Positions 20,715 through 23,357 of a stretch of DNA of 23,357 bases are shown here, one piece after another. This DNA comes from Anaerolineaceae bacterium UBA6105 (lineage in GTDB: Bacteria > Chloroflexota > Anaerolineae > Anaerolineales > Anaerolineaceae). A program made the position numbers and the translations under genes. Every line of letters begins with the position of its first letter. Within the stretch, counting starts at the first letter, position 1. The stretch covers positions 1 to 23,357 of the forward strand of contig DIWN01000037.1 of NCBI GenBank assembly GCA_002423495.1, read 5' to 3'. The notes beneath the pieces are model-generated. The model saw only the letters and a list, made by a program, of their open reading frames with translations, was not told where the DNA came from and did no database searches.

Positions 20715-22544
20715 CTACGCAGCTGAAGCTTGTGTTTCTTGATCCGCAAACGGGTCGTACTTGGTTTCAAGATCGTGGCGGAACTGCTTGGTGTAAAGGT
20801 TGTAGTAATGCCCCTTCTGGCGCATCAGGCACTCGTGATTTCCCTTTTCAATGATTTGACCATCTTCGATCACCATGATCAGATCGGCCGATTTGATGGT
20901 GGAAAGGCGATGTGCGATGATAAAACTGGTGCGTCCGCTCATCAACTGGTGCATGCCTTTTTGGATCAAAGCTTCCGTCAGAGTATCCACTGAGCTGGTG
21001 GCTTCGTCCATGACGAAGATGTCCGGTTCGGCCAGCAGGGCGCGCGCGATGCTGACGAGCTGTTTTTGGCCCACCGAGAGTTGGTTGCCGCCCTCGCCTA
21101 CGTCCTGGTTATAGCCCTTTTCAAAGTTCATAATGAACTCGTGCGCGCCAGCGAGTTTTGCGGCCTGTTCGATTTCTTCATCAGTCGCATCCAGACGCCC
21201 ATAGCGCAGGTTGTCGCGGATACTACCCGAGAAGAGATGCGGCACCTGCAGAACGACCCCGATGCGGGATTGGATATCCTCGAGGGGGTACTGCGTGTAG
21301 TCGTGACCGGCAACGCGAATCACACCGGAGCTTGGCTCATAAAAGCGGCAGAGCAAGTTGACGATGGTTGTTTTGCCACCACCAGTCGTGCCAACCAGCG
21401 CCACGGTTTGACCCTGTGGGATGTAAAAACTCAGGTTTTTGATCACCGGTTCATCATCTTCGTAGTGGAATGAGACATCTTCAAATTCCACATCACCAGC
21501 CAGCGAGTCAACCGGCAGTAAATTTTCGCGGTTTCGGATTTCCGGCTGCATGTCCAACAAAGAAAAAACTCTTTCCGAGGAGGCGATGGCGTTCTGCATT
21601 TCAGCATAAACCCGCGCCAAGTCTTGGATGGGCCACAAAATCATCATGATGTAGGAGATGAAGGCCTGCAAAACGCCAACGGTAATCGCTCCGCCTGCCA
21701 CTTGCAGTCCGCCTCGCCAGAGGATCAGCACCAGCGAGATGGCGCTGATGGTCTGGATGGTCGGTAGGTAGATGGCAGAAAGCAGCACGGCACGGTAGCT
21801 TTCCTGGTACATGTCCGTGGAGAGCACCTTGAAATCATCCAGGTTTTTTGACTCACGCCGCAACGCTTTGACAATTCTGACTCCGGTGATATTTTCATTC
21901 AGCGAGGCAGTCATCTTCGAATTTGCCTTGCGCGATTGGCGGTAGTGGTGATAGATCTTCACGCGGAACTTAAAGGATACGTAGATCATGACCGGCAAAG
22001 AGACGATGACAATCACAGCCAGCGCCGGGTTCAATTGCAGCATGAAAAAGACGGCAAAGCTGATGTTTGTGACAGCCCAAACCGTATCCAACACACCCCA
22101 GGTCAGCAAATCCGCCATTTTCTCGGTATCCGAAGTCACGCGTGACATGATCCAGCCAAGCGGGGTTTTGCTGAAGTATGAGAGCGATAAGCTCTGCAGA
22201 TGGTGGAAAAGTTTCTTGCGGAAATCGTAGCGCAGCTGCTCGCCGAGCCGCCCGATGATGAAGATCATGAGAAAGAAACCGACCATCTGGGTCAGGACCA
22301 CGACGGCGTAGTTGCGGAACAATCCGATCATGACCTCAAGGTTTCTTGCGACGATGCCTTCGTCGATAATGCGCTTGTTGAGCACGGCGTAGTAGGCATC
22401 CAGATAGGATACCGAAGCAATCCCGATGATTGCCAGCAGCATTTGCGGCCAATAGGGTTTCAGGGCTCTTAAGAGCCTGCCAACAACGCCGCTCTTCAGA
22501 TCGACGACGTCGTCCAGTTCTTCTTCGTTATATTGTATCGACAC
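20715..22544 (-). CDS. ABC half-exporter, subunit 2 of a heterodimer (catalytic Walker B)
   Basis: This 609-residue protein has six helices (about 25-310) and an ATPase domain. Motifs are Walker A GTTGGGKT (385-392), signature LSVGQ (489-493, altered from LSGGQ), Walker B IFVMDE (Glu514) and switch His545. Its start overlaps the end of the upstream ABC gene, and the GTG at 22544, with AGAGGA 9 nt before it, is chosen over the longer frame open to 22667. The pairing and motif pattern resemble heterodimeric exporters of the TM287/288 or BmrCD type, which export drugs, lipids or peptides. The substrate is unknown. Confidence 0.88.
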   Translation of the reverse strand: MSIQYNEEELDDVVDLKSGVVGRLLRALKPYWPQMLLAIIGIASVSYLDAYYAVLNKRIIDEGIVARNLEVMIGLFRNYAVVVLTQMVGFFLMIFIIGRLGEQLRYDFRKKLFHHLQSLSLSYFSKTPLGWIMSRVTSDTEKMADLLTWGVLDTVWAVTNISFAVFFMLQLNPALAVIVIVSLPVMIYVSFKFRVKIYHHYRQSRKANSKMTASLNENITGVRIVKALRRESKNLDDFKVLSTDMYQESYRAVLLSAIYLPTIQTISAISLVLILWRGGLQVAGGAITVGVLQAFISYIMMILWPIQDLARVYAEMQNAIASSERVFSLLDMQPEIRNRENLLPVDSLAGDVEFEDVSFHYEDDEPVIKNLSFYIPQGQTVALVGTTGGGKTTIVNLLCRFYEPSSGVIRVAGHDYTQYPLEDIQSRIGVVLQVPHLFSGSIRDNLRYGRLDATDEEIEQAAKLAGAHEFIMNFEKGYNQDVGEGGNQLSVGQKQLVSIARALLAEPDIFVMDEATSSVDTLTEALIQKGMHQLMSGRTSFIIAHRLSTIKSADLIMVIEDGQIIEKGNHECLMRQKGHYYNLYTKQFRHDLETKYDPFADQETQASAA

Positions 22545-23357
22545 GGTCAATTTCCTCTTGCAGGGCACTGTCAATCCTAGCCTGGATGTCGTAAATGTCC
22601 TTATAAATTCCATCCTGGTTGAGCAAAGCTTCGTGCTCACCCGTTTGAACGATCTTACCCTTGTCAAAGACCAGGATCAGATCAGCATTCATAATGCTTT
22701 GAATGCGGTGCGCGATGATGAATGTGGTGCGGTTGGTCATCAGGCTGTCCAGAGCTGCCCGGATTTGCACCTCGGTTTCCATATCCACCGAGGAGGTGGA
22801 ATCATCCAAAATCAGGATGCGCGGGTTGATCAGCAGGGTACGTGCGATCGCCAGGCGTTGTTTCTGCCCGCCCGAGAGCGTCACACCCCGTTCGCCGACC
22901 AGGGTATCGTAGCCATTCTTGAAGCCCAAGATTACCTCGTGAATGGCGGCTTCACGCGCGGCTTCTTCGATCTCTTCCTGGCTGACCTCGCGGTGCACAC
23001 CATAGGTGATGTTGTCCTGGATCGAGCAGGAGAACAAAAAAGGCTCCTGTTCCACGATCCCGATTTGCGAGCGCAGGAATTCGCGCGAGTACTCGTTCAG
23101 GTTCACCCCGTCCAGCAGGATTTGCCCTGAAGTCACGTCATAAAAACGCGGCAGCAGGTTCACCAGCGAGGTCTTGCCCGAGCCGGTGGAGCCAAGAAGC
23201 GCCACGACCTTTCCAGCTTCACAAGAAAAGCTGACATCGTCCAGCACAAGGTAGTCCTTTTCGTAGGCGAAACTGACCTGATCAAAGCAGATTTGCCCTT
23301 TGATACCGTCTTCTGGCTGATAGGTGGCAGCGGTCATATCTTCTTCAGGCGCTTGCA
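22528..23357 (-). CDS. ABC half-exporter, subunit 1 (degenerate Walker B), N-terminus outside window
   Basis: Only the C-terminal ATPase part is in the window; the frame remains open to the right edge (before the ATG at 23335-23337 it reads QAPEED), so the membrane domain lies beyond. Counting from that ATG, Walker A is GSTGSGKT (49-56), the signature is LSGGQ (154-158), and Walker B is ILILDD (174-179), with Asp where the catalytic Glu should be. That change marks the degenerate site of heterodimeric exporters. The 3' end overlaps the next gene by 17 bp, so the two subunits are made together. Confidence 0.9.
   Translation of the reverse strand, partial: QAPEEDMTAATYQPEDGIKGQICFDQVSFAYEKDYLVLDDVSFSCEAGKVVALLGSTGSGKTSLVNLLPRFYDVTSGQILLDGVNLNEYSREFLRSQIGIVEQEPFLFSCSIQDNITYGVHREVSQEEIEEAAREAAIHEVILGFKNGYDTLVGERGVTLSGGQKQRLAIARTLLINPRILILDDSTSSVDMETEVQIRAALDSLMTNRTTFIIAHRIQSIMNADLILVFDKGKIVQTGEHEALLNQDGIYKDIYDIQARIDSALQEEIDRVDTI

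Overview
The window (about 23.4 kb, moderate GC) looks like a chromosomal segment of an uncultured or little-studied bacterium, most plausibly Chloroflexota (class Anaerolineae). That placement is an inference from gene content (a TonB-free BtuFCD-type importer with a lipoprotein binding protein, several ABC half-exporters, GT-C glycosyltransferase), from GTG/TTG starts, and from many palindromic repeats between genes. No rRNA, tRNA, CRISPR array, integrase or transposase was seen, and nothing marks a genomic island.

Left part (1-7200): the N-terminal part of a GNAT acetyltransferase; a very small minus-strand transcription unit (sigma70-type promoter, 28-codon ORF starting at the predicted transcript start, intrinsic terminator); an alanine racemase overlapping a PHP-family phosphoesterase; a convergent thioredoxin-thioredoxin-DsbD/CcdA fusion; an RSH-type (p)ppGpp enzyme with a divergent synthetase domain; and a DUF1294 membrane protein divergent from a YigZ/IMPACT protein.

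Middle (7200-14530): a repeat-rich gap; an operon of a papain-like peptidase and an MsbA-like ABC half-exporter; then a vitamin B12 regulon made of a strong promoter, a cobalamin riboswitch with a clear intrinsic terminator, and btuF-, btuC- and btuD-like genes.

Right part (14530-23357): a two-gene operon in which a soluble PRC-MgtE_N-CBS protein, resembling the regulatory half of the MgtE Mg2+ channel, precedes an NRAMP-family transporter whose metal site lacks the usual methionine. The operon has a roughly 210-nt leader that folds extensively and can hide its Shine-Dalgarno sequence. Next come a GT39-like membrane glycosyltransferase and an operon of two ABC half-transporters (an asymmetric heterodimer, the first cut by the window edge) followed by a TIM-barrel protein resembling the DUF692/MNIO iron enzymes.

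Intergenic DNA is dominated by palindromes that nearly all begin with GTAG on one strand, the foot typical of REP elements mobilised by RAYT (Y1) transposases, and by a 45-55 bp motif that repeatedly lies just past minus-strand stop codons. The most interesting items are the candidate leader RNA with its split MgtE-regulator/NRAMP pair, the leaderless 28-codon unit, the MNIO-like/ABC-exporter operon, and the peptidase/ABC-exporter operon.
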